Both the position numbers and the translations under genes were made by a program. Under the pieces are notes generated by a model, which ran no database searches, was not told where the DNA came from, and was given only the letters and a program-made list of their open reading frames with translations. Shown piece by piece: positions 6,721 to 7,101 of a DNA stretch of 7,101 nt (position 1 is its first letter; every line of letters starts with the position of its first letter). This DNA comes from an uncultured Collinsella sp. (GTDB taxonomy: Bacteria > Actinomycetota > Coriobacteriia > Coriobacteriales > Coriobacteriaceae). The DNA is taken from contig CAUEQX010000095.1 of assembly GCA_959020035.1 (NCBI GenBank), positions 1-7,101 on the forward strand, given 5' to 3'.

Positions 6721-6800
6721 CTCGCAGGCTCAAACCTTGCATCAGCCTAAAGTTACGGAATGAGACACAATTTGGGCAGGTGACACACGTTCCAGATTCG

Positions 6801-6830
6801 ATTTTGAACGTGAGACAAATGTCTCACCAA
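6801..6830 (-). promoter_or_regulatory. Weak candidate promoter for the adhesin gene
   Basis: On the minus strand TTGGTG (6830-6825) and CAAAAT (6806-6801) are separated by 18 bases. They match the -35 and -10 consensus at three and four of six positions. The inverted repeat fills the spacer. This would give a leader of roughly 90 bases. It is only the best of several poor candidates. Confidence 0.2.
6810..6827. promoter_or_regulatory. 18-bp inverted repeat, likely operator
   Basis: GTGAGACA-AA-TGTCTCAC is an inverted repeat with perfect 8-bp arms and a two-base centre, about 110 bases upstream of the adhesin start codon. Its size and symmetry fit a site for a dimeric DNA-binding protein. 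I cannot name the regulator. It lies inside the best promoter-like stretch I can find, which would suit repression, though that promoter call is weak. Confidence 0.55.
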
Positions 6831-6845
6831 AGTTGAGACACGAGA

Positions 6846-6906
6846 GTTTTCGCAGGAAAACGGGTGCGACTCAAGATGAGCGGGCTAAAATTGCCCGTTT
6901 TCTTCC
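6846..6906 (+). terminator. Terminator-like hairpin with overlapping alternative pairings
   Basis: On the plus strand CGGGC (6881-6885) pairs with GCCCG (6893-6897) and is followed by TTTTCTT, a short terminator-like stem with T-run. Nearby, GTTTTC (6846-6851) can pair with GAAAAC (6856-6861), while GAAAACGGG (6856-6864) can instead pair with CCCGTTTTC (6894-6902). No plus-strand gene is visible on either side. On the minus strand the same hairpin begins about 16 bases after the stop of the small ORF, so it may instead end that transcript, although without a good T-run. Confidence 0.4.
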
Positions 6907-6918
6907 ATCAGGAGAGGA

Positions 6919-7092
6919 TTAGGAGATAGCCTCCACCACGAAACCGGACCATTTACTACGTTTAACCCGGTACCCCCGACCATAGCCGCGTTTCATGAAA
7001 CACAGCAGGCGTTTTACCTGCGGTTTTATGTTTGCGTTGTTCGCCAGGGGGTAGCGCGCAGAGTCGTGGTGTAAGAAGCAAGGGAGGGCCAT
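6919..7092 (-). CDS. Possible small basic protein, 57 aa, unknown function
   Basis: A complete frame runs from ATG (7090-7092) to TAA (6919-6921). An in-frame TAG two codons upstream (7096-7098) shows that it is not the tail of a longer gene in this frame. The product starts MALPCFLHHD, is rich in Lys and Arg towards the end (KRLLCFMKRGYGRGYRVKRS) and has no clear signal peptide or membrane segment. Third codon positions are mostly G or C, as in the adhesin gene, and a hairpin follows the stop. Against it are the short length and a poor ribosome binding site (only AGG next to the ATG). I do not recognise a family; it could be a chance frame or part of a non-coding RNA region. Confidence 0.35.
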   Translation of the reverse strand: MALPCFLHHDSARYPLANNANIKPQVKRLLCFMKRGYGRGYRVKRSKWSGFVVEAIS

Positions 7093-7101
7093 CGCCTAGA
7101 A

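Larger units (their letters stand above)
6761..6841. promoter_or_regulatory. Cluster of TGAGACA sites upstream of the adhesin gene
   Basis: The heptamer TGAGACA occurs at 6761-6767, 6811-6817 and 6834-6840, and inverted at 6820-6826. A degenerate form, GTGACACAC, is at 6780-6788. The first and second copies start 50 bases apart, close to five helical turns. Such a cluster in about 80 non-coding bases suggests cooperative binding of a regulator to the adhesin promoter. Confidence 0.5.

Noticed and set aside
1015..6750. A 1911-codon open frame on the plus strand
   Set aside because: It is exactly antisense to the adhesin codons, and its product is low-complexity Gly/Val/Arg/Leu text without domains. 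The minus-strand frame has signal peptide, VWA, repeats and LPTTG, so the plus frame is a shadow caused by codon bias.
6990..7001. GTTTCATGAAAC, a perfect 12-bp palindrome
   Set aside because: It stands alone, lies inside the possible small ORF (codons for Cys-Phe-Met-Lys) and has no nearby promoter, so I do not call it an operator.
7005..7028. Hairpin GCAGG/CCTGC followed by GGTTTTAT on the plus strand
   Set aside because: The stem is just 5 bp, the T-run is offset and no plus-strand gene precedes it. Too weak to call a terminator.
6994..7053. Plus-strand 19-codon frame starting ATGAAACACAGC
   Set aside because: Very short, no ribosome binding site, and it overlaps the more plausible minus-strand small ORF.

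Overview
The window is dominated by one very large gene on the minus strand (start codon at 6706-6708, stop at 58-60). It encodes a 2216-residue sortase-anchored surface protein. The GC-rich sequence, strong codon bias, LPTTG sorting signal and the combination of a VWA head with a long stalk of Spy0128/FctA-type pilin domains suggest a Gram-positive gut actinobacterium, most likely of the Coriobacteriia (Collinsella-like). The genus is inferred from protein style only; there is no rRNA or other marker here.

Layout, read along the minus strand from right to left. At 6919-7092 lies a possible 57-codon basic small ORF. It is followed by a hairpin-rich intergenic stretch (about 6846-6906) and then a promoter/leader region (6709-6841) carrying four copies of TGAGACA, two of them forming an 18-bp inverted repeat. 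A good ribosome binding site sits at 6713-6720. The giant gene follows: signal peptide, GRIW-type N-terminal strand, VWA domain with an intact metal site, a beta-rich middle module, eleven consecutive isopeptide-type Ig-like domains, a Pro/Thr linker, LPTTG, a membrane segment and a basic tail. A strong GC hairpin (20-45) lies just behind the stop codon.

The head resembles a VWA tip adhesin, and the eleven domains form a stiff stalk. Each stalk domain keeps the Lys, Glu and Asn positions expected for an internal Lys-Asn isopeptide bond. The stalk is built by internal duplication. Writing the domain subtypes as letters, the order is A-B-C-D-D / A-E-B-C-D-F, so a multi-domain block was copied and one D domain was later duplicated in tandem. 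One C-type domain carries a 46-residue acidic, low-complexity insert absent from its sister.

No sortase, other pilin subunit, transposase, tRNA, rRNA or CRISPR array is visible. The protein belongs to a known broad architecture (VWA plus Spy0128 repeats). The less ordinary points are the block-duplicated stalk, the acidic insert and the TGAGACA site cluster.
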